A stretch of 64,000 bases of DNA from Crotalaria pallida (GCA_037953625.1 CM075655.1:124565001-124629000), one strand, 5' to 3'. Positions 35,574 through 48,225 are shown, numbered from the stretch's first letter. The notes: generated by a model from the letters alone, not told the origin. Translations and numbers: made by a program.

Positions 35574-37530
35574 TCTATATTAGAAAAGACTATATTTATT
35601 CATTCTGAATTAAATAGAGGGAGGTTCACGATATACAATACGATAATGAGATGATGATAAACATGTCAGCCGCACTGCATATCTTTTGTCCATTGAAAGG
35701 TTTTTTCCATGACATTCACTACAATTACTATCTGACTTACCGATAAAATTAAAATTGCCACTCAACCGACCTTTACCCATGCAACCGTTTGGGGTCTTAA
35801 TTACAAATAAATAAAAAACCATTTTCAATGCAGAATGCTAAACAACTGTGTCTTTTCAGTTGAAAGGACATTTCCCTTTCCATACGATATATTCGTGCAG
35901 TATATATACTAAGTCCCTGAAAGTACTAATAATAACAGTTATCAACAATCACTAAAGCACTTCTTCTTGAAATACACGGTATAGTCATCTTCTAAGCGTC
36001 TCTATCGATTTCTTTTTTTTTTCATCACTGTTTTTCTAATCCTCATTTATTCAACTGCTTCATCAACTAATCAACATACATCTCCATAGACTAACTCCAT
36101 TCTGTTTACTATTCCATAATCACCATGGCTCAAGCAAGCAATGTCAACTCTTTGCCACTTTTATACCGTCAGATTGTAATCAGTGACTCCAAGAAGGTAT
36201 ATGATAGGACCTTTTTTTTACTAATTTTTGCTACTGTTCCTTCTTTAGTTTTAAACTTCATTACGCATTGTTCTATGATATTTTTACTGTTTATATGAAA
36301 ACATACGCAGACTATGTTTTCTATTGATAAGGAGTGGTTGAATAAATGGTCTAAAGAAGCTGGTGGATATTGGACATGTCATCTTCCAGATGCAGATGTC
36401 ATACGCCTCCATATTTGTTATGCTGGTGAACAAATTATCAAAGGGTGGACAATTATTCAGAATCGATATGGTTTGGTTGATGGTCAGGAAGTGCATTTCT
36501 GTTATGTTGGAGGAGAAAGATTCCGAGTTGAAATTCCTCAATGGAATGGCCTCATTCGACCTGATTCACCATTGTATATTTATGAGAGTGAAGATGAGGT
36601 TGAATTTGAGGAGATTGAGGACACGGATGAGGAAGATGAAATGTGGGAATGGGAAAAGGACATGTTTGATGATGAAGATGAAGAAGGAAGCGATGAAGAC
36701 CAAAGTGAGGAAGATGATGTTATTCCAGAAGAAGCACCCATGATCAACAATGGAAATGACGGCCTCGTTTGAATTTTTTTTAATTTTCTTGTCTCTATCT
36801 TCTATCTATTATTGGTTACCCTTGAACTTTTTAAGTCGTTTTTATCTGTTTTTTCGGTATTTGTTCATGGACCTTGGTTAACTTTTCGTATTCTGTTCCA
36901 CTATTTAATATTTTATGAATTTAATTTTATAATTTGGCTATTATTTAAAGTTATGTATGTTATGTCCTCTTATTATATTTTAAATCTTTTTAATCTGTGT
37001 ACTTCAAGAGTATGATTAATCATTATTAATTGAAGTGCAAAACATATAAAGGTATTAAATATGTTGATGAAAATAAACATTATAAATTATCTTATTATTG
37101 GGAATAAACATTAAAATTTTTTCGTCCACATTGTTAAAGTTAATCTCTTAGATTAAAGTTATTCTTATTGTCTTTTCCATCTTGTTCCGAATATATAAAT
37201 TGCAACTTAATAATGTTTTATATTTATATCTAATCAAAGTACTCTACATAAACCATCTAAACTATTGAAGTTCTCCAATGATACAGTTTATATTTTTCTA
37301 TCATTGATAGATGTTGTTTTATAAGAAGAACATTAATATTCCTTTTCTTTCATGCTGATAATGCATATTTTGCTATATTATATATATTTTACAATATTCC
37401 GATATTAGTTTATTATATACAAAATATGTACACATGTATTCTTTGATCCACTTGTTTTATTTTCCAATATTCTTTATAATGCTCCCGTTCAATACTATTT
37501 CCCGTGCAATATGCACGGGTATGGTACTAG
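35574..37530 (+). mobile_element. Probable non-autonomous Helitron carrying the B3-like gene
   Basis: The right end has a strong hairpin, CCCGTGCA-AT-TGCACGGG style (37501-37519), followed by TATGGTACTAG and then T. This is the classic plant Helitron 3' end (hairpin plus CTAG before a host T). A suitable 5' end is TCTATATTAGAAAAGACTAT at 35574, preceded by A. Helitrons insert between A and T without target duplication, which this fits. The 5' end is the weaker call. The whole B3-like gene lies between the ends. Confidence 0.5.
36125..36772 (+). CDS. Small B3-domain-like protein with acidic tail
   Basis: Exons 36125-36196 and 36311-36772 join in phase 0 to 177 aa. Residues about 14-105 resemble a plant B3 DNA-binding fold: an N-terminal ITMFSID-like strand, the GEQIIKGW turn (Gly-Trp at 69-70), GLVDGQEVHF and GERFRVEI. 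From residue 116 to about 167 the protein is almost all Glu and Asp, a region that could serve as an activation or protein-contact segment. It is shorter than the ARF, LAV or REM proteins and carries one domain only. The start is supported by the context CACCATGGC. The frame is intact. It lies between possible Helitron ends, so it may be a mobilised copy. B3 assignment is by pattern and memory; DNA binding is inferred. Confidence 0.65.
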
Positions 37531-37949
37531 TTCTCTACATTTGTTTAAATTTATCTAGCTTCGTTAGATGACAGATGTGAAGTATGCTGTTTCAGATCAA
37601 TAGTTGAAAGTTGAAACTTCTGTAAAATTGCATTGCGGTACCCATGTCTCCTATGATAATTGCCACACTTCCAATATGAAGGTTAACAAACAGAGATCAA
37701 AACACAGATCTTGAATGGGTTCGGTAATTTTAAAACGAAATAATATCTTCTTTATTTTCTTTGCTAGAATAGAATCATCGTTTATCAATCTGAAGAATGT
37801 TGACATATTAGATCTACAAAAGTCAAAAGCAAACATGAATTTCAAATGCAAATATTCAACAAATAGAATTTGTGACTTAATTACACAACGTGTTCAAGTT
37901 TTGCAATGAATTTTTGTACACATACAGAATCCATAAAAATTCAATATCA

Positions 37950-38282
37950 TCACCACCCCTGAATTGGCCACCGCTTTTTTGGATCAGGAAGCCAAGAAGA
38001 CCGTTTCTTCTGTTTCTTAATCATCACCACCTTATTATTATGACCCTCTTGTGATGATGACGATGTGATTCTTGTGAAGGATAAAACCTTTCCAAGAAAG
38101 CCCCTACCACCATTTTCAAGCTTTTTATGCTCATCACTAAAATGATCATATTCCCCATTTAGCCTCATGGATTTTGAGAGCCTCTCATAGCCACCAATTC
38201 TTGAACATTCAGAAGTCAATTCAGATGAAAGCAGTATGTGGTGGGATTTTGACAACCTAAAGCTTCTGCTGAATTCCATCAA
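37950..38282 (-). CDS. Short conserved plant protein ending in a WxPDPxxRWPxQGW motif
   Basis: A single-exon frame of 110 aa. The start region reads MMEFSRSFRLSKSHH. The middle is rich in Ser, Glu and Lys. The C-terminus has RSSWLPDPKKRWPIQGW. I associate this Trp/Pro-rich ending with a family of short uncharacterised plant proteins, from memory. No signal peptide or membrane segment is visible. The basic stretch IKKQKKR could act as a nuclear signal. There is no frame damage. Function unknown. Confidence 0.65.
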   Translation of the reverse strand: MMEFSRSFRLSKSHHILLSSELTSECSRIGGYERLSKSMRLNGEYDHFSDEHKKLENGGRGFLGKVLSFTRITSSSSQEGHNNKVVMIKKQKKRSSWLPDPKKRWPIQGW

Positions 38283-38559
38283 CCTTAACTACTTGAAGTA
38301 GTTAACCTGCTAGTATTATTATTATTATTTTTTTTTTGGGTTATAAATTTGAGTTGTAAGGAAACAATAATGGAGGAAATAAATGGAATTATGGTATTAG
38401 GTGAATGATGGTTCAATTTGCAGGGAAAGTATGATAAGATTTAATTATAATGGACCTACTTCCTAGCCACGAAACCGACAGTCAAGTCAACTCTGGCGGG
38501 GGCATTTTACAACACACATTTTTTTCAGTCAAGAATTTTGTTATCCCTTTCAGTCAACT

Positions 38560-38858
38560 CCTTCGTTCCCTTGTTATATGGTACAATTTTAATGAAATTG
38601 TTGTCCGTTTTCCTAAGTTGTTTTAGAATATTTAGGTAGTATTAGAAAGTTTATTCCAAATACATTTTTCATAATTGTATAGAGGTGATAGGGTAATAAT
38701 TACAATAAAGATATAAATGAATAGAGTTGTAAGGTTTTAAATAAAAGTAAGTTTAGAATGACAAAATACTTTTTTTTGATAAATTTGAGAGTAATAATTA
38801 TTTTTCTTAATTTATGTGAATTAGATAAAAGTGACTTATATCAAGGGACAGAGATGTT
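38560..38858. mobile_element. Degenerate MITE
   Basis: Body matches the 10816-11130 element; ends decayed (CCTTCGTTCCC and GGGACAGAG). Confidence 0.55.
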
Positions 38859-38910
38859 TTAGAGAAACTATGTGCATGTGCGAGTATATAATAGATTAAA
38901 AAGTGAAATA

Positions 38911-39182
38911 TTCCCTCTGGTCCTTATTATAAGTCTTTTTGACTAATTTTCATATACTTTAAAAAACTAGTTAATATTGTCAATGGTATTGGAAATATAA
39001 ATATTTGATATACTTTTTCAAAAATACCTCTATGATTATTATTGAGAATCTAAAAATGTTGAGTAAATAAGGGTGTTTGTGGAAAAGAAGTAATTAATAT
39101 CATTAGAAGTTGAAAATGAGGATTATATTAAGAACAAAAGAAAAATCTTTAAATAGGGCTTATATATAAGATCAGTGGGAGT
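38911..39182. mobile_element. MITE
   Basis: TTCCCTCTGGTCCTTATTAT and the inverse-like TATATATAAGATCAGTGGGA bound a 272-bp AT-rich body. Confidence 0.65.
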
Positions 39183-39535
39183 ATATCCTAAACATAAATA
39201 GCGATAATTTTGCTTATTAATTATGATTATGACTAATTAACAAGTGATATAAATCAATTTCTTATGATATAAATTGATTTATAAATTAATTTTAGAAATT
39301 GATGTTTCGTTACTCCAATTTTATTTGTTTTATGCGTGATGGGGTTCGTTGGTTGAGTGTGACTTCAGTACATGCAAAAACAAAACCATAGACCACTTGG
39401 ATAAAGCTGTAAGTGTGAGCAGTCATAGTCTTATAGAATAAATAGCTACTAGTATTTTATATTTTCTTATATTTTTACATAAAACAAAGAAATTGCTTCA
39501 CCTCAGATAATACAAGACGACGACAAAAAAAAATT

Positions 39536-40110
39536 GAGTAAATTGTGACCTTCTCCCTAAATTTACACGACATTTTTACTTTAGTTCTTAAAATTAACAA
39601 AAATGCTTTTAGGTTCTTGACTTTGTAAAAAGTCATTCACGTTAGTCCCTGTCTCTAACCCTCATCAACGGACGTTAACGGAGTGATGACGTGACTAATT
39701 GGGGGCCTTAAATGACGTTGTTTTTGCGTTTTCGTGACACTTATAAGGTCGTAAAATGTTCCGTTAGTCCTATTAGCTGCATCGGTGTCATATTCAGCTG
39801 CACTTCAAAACATGACACTGATGCAGCTGAACATGAGACTGATGCAACTGAACATGATATTGATACAGCCGATGGGACTAACGGAACAGTTTACTACCTT
39901 ATAAGTGCCACTGGGACGCAAAAACGACGTCGTTTAAGGACCTCAGTCAGCCACGTTATCACTCCGTTAACGTCTGTTGACGGAGATTAGGGGCATGGAC
40001 TAACGTAAATGACTTTTTACAAAGTCAGATACCTAAAAGCATTTTTGTTAATTTCAGGGACTAAATTAAAAGTGCTGTGCAAATTCAGGGATCAAAGTCA
40101 CAGTTTACTC
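39536..40110. mobile_element. Inverted-repeat element with internal 21-bp tandem repeats
   Basis: The arms match as inverted copies from GAGTAAATTGTGAC at the left to GTCACAGTTTACTC at the right. The A-rich flanks may hide a 9-bp duplication. The centre holds three 21-bp units (39811-39872) based on CATGA.ACTGATGCA.CTGAA, with an inverse-like partner near 39778-39802. A 92-aa frame crossing it is a by-product. Confidence 0.75.
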
Positions 40111-40446
40111 AAAAAAAATTTATGTCTTACGTAAATTTTTCAATGTTAAATGAAAATCCCCTAAAACGAGGTTATTTAGAATTCGCATAAGATACAAAAC
40201 AAGACATAGAGTATGAACATGATCACGGAATACCCGAATTTAAAATTTCAAAAGTATATTTTGGCCGATTCTTATTTTTATTTTATTTTCTTTCTTGTAA
40301 AACGTAATAACTTGAGCTCATAAGTCATGACTCACGATCACCTGAAATTATATAGACAACCCCTAAACAATCCCTCTAAATTTCTTCCAAAAACAACTTA
40401 TTAATTAACTGAATGAACGTGATCAGTTTTTTTTTCCTTTCAATTT

Positions 40447-40584
40447 TTTGGTTCGAATTCCTTGCGGAATCACCGGTATTCCTAAGAGCACCCTTAATAC
40501 CAGGGAGCCCTTAAGACTAATCCGGAGCGAGCTGCGTGGCTGGCTCTCCCAGCGGGATTTTTTAGTGGGAATCGAACCCGGGAC
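40447..40584 (-). mobile_element. 5'-truncated SINE or SINE-like insertion with 17-bp target duplication
   Basis: On the minus strand it starts GTCCCGGGTTCGATTCCCAC, a B-box, and lacks an A-box head. It ends near GGAATTCGAACC. The flanks TTTTTTCCTTTCAATTT at 40430-40446 and 40585-40601 are identical. It differs in body from the 7910 and 21564 families. Confidence 0.7.
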
Positions 40585-41167
40585 TTTTTTCCTTTCAATT
40601 TAATCTTTAATTAATCTTTTTTAACACATAAAAATATAAAGATCTATTTTGTTTGAGCGAATAAAATTCCAAACCCTTTTACTTGGTAGATACTAACGCA
40701 TAAGTTTTATAAAGTTTAATTATTTTTTTTAAAGAATCACACTTCATTGCAGCATGAAACTCAATATCGAGTTCTTCATTTCATAGTAAAAGGTTGTGAC
40801 ATAAGAGGAAAAAAATTCAAAAATTGATTAGCAATTTACTAATTTGTTCATTTTTTATCTTCAGTTTTAAGGGTTAGGGTTAAGCAAATTTTTAATCATA
40901 TTTATGCTAAACAACATAATTAGATCTATATATAATTACTTACTAACATGAAACCACAACCCAAATTAATTACCCTAATAATATAGTTGGTTTAGTATGA
41001 AAGGAGCTCGAGGTCCCAAATTAGAAACTCGATTCTTGATAATGCAATAATCTTTGAAAAAGTTTTATACCATTTACCAACGCTGAGTAAATTAATTTGA
41101 GCACGAAAAGTTAATTCAAAATACCACACTTAACTTAAAAAAAAAAAAAATGAAGCCACAAGTTATA

Positions 41168-41442
41168 TTCCCTCCGTCCCTAAGATATAAAACTTTTTTG
41201 AAACTTTTATTTTGTCTTTATTTAAAAGACCCTTTATCAATTTTCAATGAGCATTAATTTCCTTTTTCTATAAACACCTCTATTTATTTAACACTTTTTA
41301 CATTCTCAATAATACTAATAGGGGCAATTTTGAAAATAAATATCAAAAGTTCACATTTCCAATACAATTAATTAAATTATTTCACTTTGTCAATGAATGT
41401 GAAATCTCTCAAAGAAATCCTATATTTAGAAACAAGAGAGTA
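41168..41442. mobile_element. MITE
   Basis: TTCCCTCCGTCCCTAAGATA and the inverse-like TATATTTAGAAACAAGAGAG, with body like 10167 and 45402. Confidence 0.7.
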
Positions 41443-42149
41443 AAAAATAAAATAGAATTGGTTAAGTAAGCAAATTTAAAATTATTTTAATTTATACTAT
41501 GACATATTGACACGACACTTCAAGTTCTTTAACTAGTCAATAAACTATTAAAAAATTATAATATTTTCTTCTTGGCCAATTAGGTGTCTTCAAGCTTTAC
41601 CTTGTTCTGATCTAGTAACATGTACAATAGTTGGTTTTTTTATTTTTTTAAAAAAAAAATATTGTAGGCATGTACGACAGATGTTATCCTTTACACCCAC
41701 CGAATTGATTGAGTATAGAGCTGCCAAGGTGCCAAACAAATTACTAAATTTATTGGTTTTACACAATTTATCAAGGCTGAAAGCAAGTACGACAGTTCCA
41801 TGAAAAAAATTTAAAAAATTTAAAGCAAGTTACGACAAGGGACCTAGGGGCGAGGGGCAACCTGGGGTTATAGCAAGCTATTATGCTTAAATTTTCTTCC
41901 TGTTGTTCACCAAAAAAAATAAATTTTCTTCCCTATTTAGCTATGTTTCGAAACGTGGCAAGCTATTATGAAATAGTAGCTATATAAACTTTGGACAATA
42001 AAATCACTAATTATCGCCGACAACCTTTCTACCAAGTACCAACTAATACTATAGTCTTTCACTAATTAGGCACAGTCATACCGTAGCTAATTATATTAAG
42101 CTTCTCCCTCTTATCTTTTCCAATCTATAATGAGTACAAACATCATATT

Positions 42150-42423
42150 ATTCCCTCCGTCCGTAAATATAAAGCCGCTTTGAGTGATTTCACGTCCATT
42201 AAGAAAGTGAAATAATTTATTTAATTATATTGGAAATGTGAACTTTTGATATGTAGTTTCAAAATTACCCATATTAATATTATTGGGAATCTAAAAAGTG
42301 TTAAATAAATAAGAGTGTTTGTGAAAAAAAGTAATTAATGATCATTGAAAATTAGTATGAGGCTTTATAAATAGGGACAAAATAAAAATGTCAAGAGAGT
42401 TTTATATTTAGGGACGGAGGTAA
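42150..42423. mobile_element. MITE
   Basis: TTCCCTCCGTCCGTAAATAT and ATATTTAGGGACGGAGGTAA are close inverted copies; TA flanks. Confidence 0.8.
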
Positions 42424-42740
42424 TATTAAATAATAATAAATCAAAAACTAGTATGATAGGTCATATATATTTTCACATCTAATTAATTGTCTATTTATAT
42501 TCATCATTATTTAATTATTTTTTTATTCAAATCAGTTATATAATTGATTGTAGTTAAGAATATAAATAACCAATTTAAAATTATCTTATTACCTGACACG
42601 TGCATGAGCTACATAGGAGGCTCTTTTCATACCATAAAGTTGAACTTTGGGGAAGAACCGAAGATTGATCACATTTGTGGCAACCAATACCTCACGAGTA
42701 TTATGTTGTCCCATGAGTTGTTTTTTTTTTTAAAGATAGT

Positions 42741-43015
42741 ACTCTTCTGCATGAAATATAAGAAAAAAAATCATTTTTTTTAAATAAAAGTAAAATTAAC
42801 CAAAATTTTTAAATTTTATTTCATTCTCAATACAACTTTTTAAAAATATTCTAAGAAAATTGTTATCTTATGTAATTTTTGTTTTATTCTCAATGCAACT
42901 TTCCTAAAATACCTCTATTCTTTTATAAATTTTAGAAAATTAAATACAATCAACTAATCTCCTTAATAAGCGTAAAATTATGTAAAGTTGCTTATAATTT
43001 GAGTCGGAGGGAGTA
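42741..43015. mobile_element. MITE, left end decayed
   Basis: The right end GCTTATAATTTGAGTCGGAGG is clear. The left end near 42741-42760 is only weakly inverted. The body matches the inner MITE at 13471. Confidence 0.55.
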
Positions 43016-44049
43016 AGTAATTAACCAATCACGGAAAAATACAAACTTAGAAAGTTTGCATAAATTTTACGCTCTAAATTACAAAGTCTGAGTGTGGATC
43101 ACAATGGGATTGATAATGCTTATGTTAAAGATAACTTCTAAACGGCATGAACAACTCTCATTCCTTAGCTAACTTTTGGAATAAGTTAGGTCCAATCTCA
43201 TTTTTGAGAGAAAATCGTTCATAAAAAAGATGGGCACAGGGGAAAGGGGAAATAATGACATTATATATTAAATAGTGGGTGATCACTGATCTATGATACC
43301 AACCTGAGGGGAGGCGCATTCATGCTAATTACTTGTAATTAGTTCCTCCATCTTAGTAGTTTCCTATGAATTAATAAAACCTTAAAAATAACTCAGCTTT
43401 GATTAAACTGATCGAACACACTTGCAAGTTGCAACATTTTACTTCTCACTTTCTTAATCCAGGTCAGTTCGCCCACAATTACTGTAATTCCATTGCCCTG
43501 TGCATGGTTTTTCTTGCCCGCTATAGTATATTTGAAGTTTGAATATCGCAAGTACTATTTTAGAAATGTCCATAATCATGTTATTTCTTTTGGGCTAATA
43601 CTTTCTATTTTTTGAATAATTTTTTGCAACATTTATATGCTTCAGCTCCGGATTAATATATAATAATATTGATATTAATCGATCACTCTTCACTTTTCAA
43701 ATGCCGATGATTATATAAAAAGTTTACTTTTTAATTGATGAGTATTAATGTATGATTGACCTTCTCATGTACCCAAAAGTTCATACAAATAATGGTGATG
43801 TGATTTTGTAAGCTTTGATTGACTTCCAAATTAAATGAGATGCTATACATATGACGATATACTCTACTATTTGATTAGGAGGTGAATTATTGATTTTGTT
43901 CTCAAAACCTATGGATATATGATTTTTAATATTTCCGAATGCAGAAGCTTATAATTTTGTCCATGTTTCAGTTCACAATATTTCAATATCATTGTTCTTA
44001 TTTGAAGATCTCTGCTGCAGGTTGAGGACTTCGTGCATTGGCAGTCAAC
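43016..44049 (+). other. Upstream region of the SEC14-like gene
   Basis: No gene is visible. A pyrimidine-rich stretch ending in AATCCAGGTCAG (about 43460) and CTGCTGCAG (about 44015) could be 5' UTR splice sites, but a transcript start cannot be placed. Confidence 0.35.
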
Positions 44050-47000
44050 ATGTACCTTCTTAGGAGGAAAGGCAAGAATCAGCTGGAGAATGATTCCTCT
44101 AATCAAGATGCAAAGGTAAACCTTTTTCTATACATTATCGACACCTCTTGTTTAGTAAGAAAATTTGCAGCAACATGTACGTTGATCTTCCTTATTAAAT
44201 AATTAAAGGATTTTCCAATACATATTCATGTCACACGATAATCTAAAAATGATTATTTATTTATTTATTTTTTTTATAAAAAGTCTAAATATAAAACTTC
44301 ACAAATATGTTTAGACCTGCGAAAAATTAGCTCAGAATCACATTAAAAATACTAATACTACTCACGTTAACTACTTCTGTGCCAACGTAAAAATGAGGAT
44401 CAAAGAAATTATAATGTGAATTGAAACACGTACGCCCATGGAAACACATTATAAAAACTCACAATTTTAATATCCGGTGATTCACGGTGAAATTTTTAGA
44501 ATTTATATATTTATATCGAAAACAATCACCAAGTGAACTTAATCTACAAGATCAGGTGGCTGAGGTCAGGGTTGCCCTAGGGCCCCTATCTGGACGTAGT
44601 TTAAAGTATTGCACAGATGCATGTTTAAGGAGATATTTAGAAGCAAGGAACTGGGATGTGGATAAATCCAAGAAAATGCTGGAAGAATCACTCAAGTGGA
44701 GGTCAACTTATAAGCCCGAGGAAATACTTTGGGTAAGTTGGTTAATCTTCTTTGGTTCCCACGTAGTACTATTCAATTGATAATAATGAACACGGTAGCA
44801 CGCAATATAAATTATAATCTTCTGCCGTTATGATATTCGTCGTCTTTTTTTTCTCAGTCCGTCCCATTATTTTGGTAAAAAAAATGTAAAAGATTTTGTC
44901 CCATATTAGAGTAAAAAAATAAATGAAAAATCTTATAGATGGTATATTATATCAATGATTGATAAGTAAATAAGGAAAACACATTTAAAGATTTTTTTTA
45001 GTCAATATTGCAATATGTATTAATTGTAATGATATGAAAATTTGTGTAATATAAATTTATAATTAATGAGTAAATCATAGCATTATGTTAAATAAATACT
45101 CTCTTATTTTTATTGACTTGTTTGACTTTTACCAAGATAATGGGACGGAGAGAGTAATTAGTGTTAGACGAATGATGGTCTGTAATTTCTGTTAATTTTG
45201 GCTTTAGATTTCTTCAAGTTGATGCTACTCTAACTTGCGTGCTTTGATACTGACTTCATTCTTTTTTTTTTCCTGTTGTATATATGGAAAAGATTTTACT
45301 AATAAAGTCAAAATTCATTTTGATATCTCTATATATCAAAAATGATGTTTTTGACTATCTATCAGGAGAGCAACCCTCGGTTCAAAAAACAGAAAAAGAT
45401 ACTCACTCCGTTCCGTCCCTAAATATAAGACCATTTTGCCAGTTTTATTTTGTCCTTATTTATAAAATCCTTTACCAATTTTCAATGATATTAATTACTT
45501 TTTTTTTTCACAAACACGCCTATTTATTTAACACTTTTTAGATTCCCAATAATATTAATAGGAACAATTTTGAAAATACATATCAAAAGTTCATATTTCC
45601 AATACAATTAACTAAATTATTCTACTTTCTTAATGGATGTGAAATCTTCTAAAAGGGTCTTATACATAGGGACGGAGGGAGTAGTGTTACTCACCTTAAA
45701 AATAAATGTTTAATTAGGGGACACTCTAAACTACCCTAGGCTTAATAAATAAAATAAAATAATTAAGATCATATAGGCACTATAGTCTTTTGTTCAAGTT
45801 CACACGCTTTTTTTTTTTGAAAGGTAGCCTATTTATGGATTTTTCGTTTTTTTTTTTATTATCAACGCGGACGGGGCTTAACGCCCAAAACAAAAATTAA
45901 CAAACCATTCTAGCGAAAGCAATACCTAAGGCATCCTCACAAAGCAATATTGTTTTCTAGTGAATGGATTTTTCTCTTAAAATGTTATAAAACTGTATTT
46001 ATAATTGAACTAATTTCTGCAACCAGCCTGAAGTTGCACATGAGGGTGAGACAGGCAAAGTCTTCAGAGCAAACTTTCACGATAAACTTGGAAGGACTGT
46101 GCTCATAATGAGGCCAGGGATGCAGGTTTCGTCTAGGATTTACTTTCATAGTCCATATAACGTTTTAAGTTAACAAGCTCTTTTATTTTGGTTTTAAGCT
46201 TTCAATTATTTTGACAGAACACGGCATCACCAGAAAACAATATCAGACATTTAGTCTACCTAATGGAAAATGCTATCCTTAATCTTCCTGAAGGCGCAGA
46301 ACAAATGTCATGGCTGATAGACTTCACTGGATTTTCTCTGAGTACTTATATTCCTATCAAAACAGCACGTGATATTAGTTACATTTTACAAAACCACTAT
46401 CCAGAAAGGCTCGCTATTGCTTTTCTGTACAATCCACCCAGAATATTTCAAGCTTTCTTCAAGGTTTGTCTTCTTTTCCTTCTTGTGGATCTCTTTTCTG
46501 CACCAGTTTTTTATGGCTTTATAGTTTATTCTAATCTTTTACGTGGATGGTTGAAGATCAAACAATACTTGGCTAAATCTTGTTTTTATAAGTTACTATA
46601 TTATGTGTTAATATTTTCCTAGTAAGTTTATTGTGCTCTGTACTGATATTTAAATTTAGAACAATTGCTAATTCCTTATTAAGAAACAAATCACATGTTT
46701 AAGTAATATTGGGGAAATTTATGTTGGCTTTCACTCTTTTAGCAAATACTCCCTCCTGTCCTATATATAAGACATATTCTAGAAGCAATCTTTGGTCCTA
46801 TATATAAGACATTTTGTATTTTCTATGCATCATTTATTGTTTTTTTCTCTTTTTTGCCCTTATTAAATGTTTTGACTATTTATGTGATTTTTGTTGTTCA
46901 TTAATGAGTGGGAATTTTTCAAGAAAAGTTGAGAAGGCAAAATTGTAATGTTACAATATATTCTCATGGAATTCATAAAACTAACTACTTTTCTTGGTCC

Positions 47001-47504
47001 GAGGAATATGGTTAAGTATATCCTATATTTAGGACCTGAGGGAGAATAACTCAATCAACTCAAATAGAATTCTCTATTGGAATTATGTCCTTCTACATTG
47101 GTTTATATGGGTTTTACTCCGTTAGCATCTTAAGGCTGTGATCGATTGCATTACATTTGTGATTGAATTATGAGTTTTTAACAACCATCTCTTCCATTTG
47201 ACAGTTTCTGTTTGTTTCATTTTGACAGGCTGTCAAATACTTCCTGGATACCAAGACCGCACAGAAGGTGAAGTTTGTATATCCTAATGATAAGGACAGT
47301 GTGGAGCTGATGAAATCACTCTTTGACGTAGAAAATCTTCCTGCTGAATTTGGGGGGAAAGCGACTTTAAAGTATAACCATGAAGAGTTCTCACGGTTGA
47401 TGCTTGAGGATGATGTGAAAACATCCAAGTTCTGGGGTCTTGATGAGAAGCCAGACCACACTAAGAATGAGATGGAAATGGCATCAGAACTCGTGGTTGT
47501 TTAA
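44050..47504 (+). CDS. SEC14-like CRAL-TRIO domain phosphatidylinositol-transfer protein
   Basis: Five exons (44050-44115, 44556-44732, 46027-46125, 46218-46463, 47229-47504) join in frame to 287 aa. Residues about 25-75 form the CRAL-TRIO N-terminal helical region, with CTDACLRRYLEARNWDVDK. About 95-245 form the lipid-binding CRAL-TRIO domain: HLVYLMENAI, MSWLIDFTGFS, then HYPERLAIAFLYNPPRIFQA and VENLPAEFGG. Proteins of this short, single-domain type bind and exchange phosphatidylinositol and phosphatidylcholine at membranes of the secretory route; the ligand here is inferred. No GOLD or nodulin domain is attached. Exon 2 is taken to start at GTGGCTGAG after AGATCAG. Introns 2 and 4 carry MITEs. 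The gene looks intact. Confidence 0.92.
44855..45157. mobile_element. MITE in SEC14-like intron 2
   Basis: CAGTCCGTCCCATTATTTTGG at the left (core GTCCCATTAT) and ATAATGGGACGGAG at the right are inverted copies. Confidence 0.75.
45402..45683. mobile_element. Second MITE in SEC14-like intron 2
   Basis: CTCACTCCGTTCCGTCCCTA and CATAGGGACGGAGGGAGTA bound it. The body is nearly the same as 41168-41442, in the same orientation. Confidence 0.8.
46748..47046. mobile_element. MITE in SEC14-like intron 4
   Basis: CTCCCTCCTGTCCTATATAT and ATATTTAGGACCTGAGGGAG are inverted copies. It belongs to the 19239 and 53225 group. Confidence 0.8.
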
Positions 47505-48225
47505 CATGTTGAGCAAGATGTGATGCTGTATTATTTTATAAGCTAAATATAGTTTACATCTTAAAAACCTGAATAATAGGAAAATAATATAATATTTAAA
47601 TAAGATTCTTATTAAAGCAAGAATTCTATTATCTTATTCGCATTTGCAAAAACTCCTGAATTTGTGTGTGATTTGGCTTTTTGTTGAACTAGTTGAGTCT
47701 ATAATGAATTAACTTCCAAGTCCAAAAAAGACTTGATGAAACCAGTGCAAGGGTTCAAATCTTAGAAGAAACTTGGATCACCAATCATACACCCTAGCGA
47801 GAACTAGTTTTAGTTTCGGGTGTGTTGATACCTTGCTGGGACTATGTGAGGCCAACAAAAAAACAAAAGTAGCTCATTATTAGTCAGAGACAACGGGATT
47901 GGAGACAAGTCCTTGAATATAGCACTATGTAGAACAATTGCAACTCAATAAAAAAATAGCCAAACAAATAGAAATATAACTGCAAGTATGATGGTCATCT
48001 GTCACAGTACTAAAAGGCACCATACTTACTTTCCATAAAACAAAATAAACGGCATGGTCTAAGTCTTAGCTGAGTGTGAGGGCAGAGTCAACCCATATGC
48101 ACACTGATGTAGAATATGCAGTTAAAGGTACAAATTAATTTACATACATACCACATACTAAACACAATGTCGATTTGGCTACAAATGCCCTTTACAGTAG
48201 TTACTATGCATACTTATGTGCTTGC
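47505..48225. other. Convergent 3' regions of the SEC14-like and AE7-like genes
   Basis: This holds the 3' UTRs of both genes. A SINE-like scrap may lie at 47720-47870 (B-box-like AAGGGTTCAAATCTT, end GGCCAACAAAAAAAC), but no target duplication is seen. Confidence 0.4.

Noticed and set aside
36363..36743. 126-aa Lys/Met-rich frame in the B3-like gene
   Set aside because: It is a +1 frame shadow of the acidic tail; the other frame has a splice-supported start and B3-like motifs.
39712..39990. 92-aa frame with heptad repeats
   Set aside because: It is translation of the centre of an inverted-repeat transposon, with no gene context.
45840..45975. Possible retroelement scrap in SEC14-like intron 2 (AACGCGGACGGGGCTTAACG)
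   Set aside because: It differs from its surroundings in composition but matches no family that I can name and has no visible ends.
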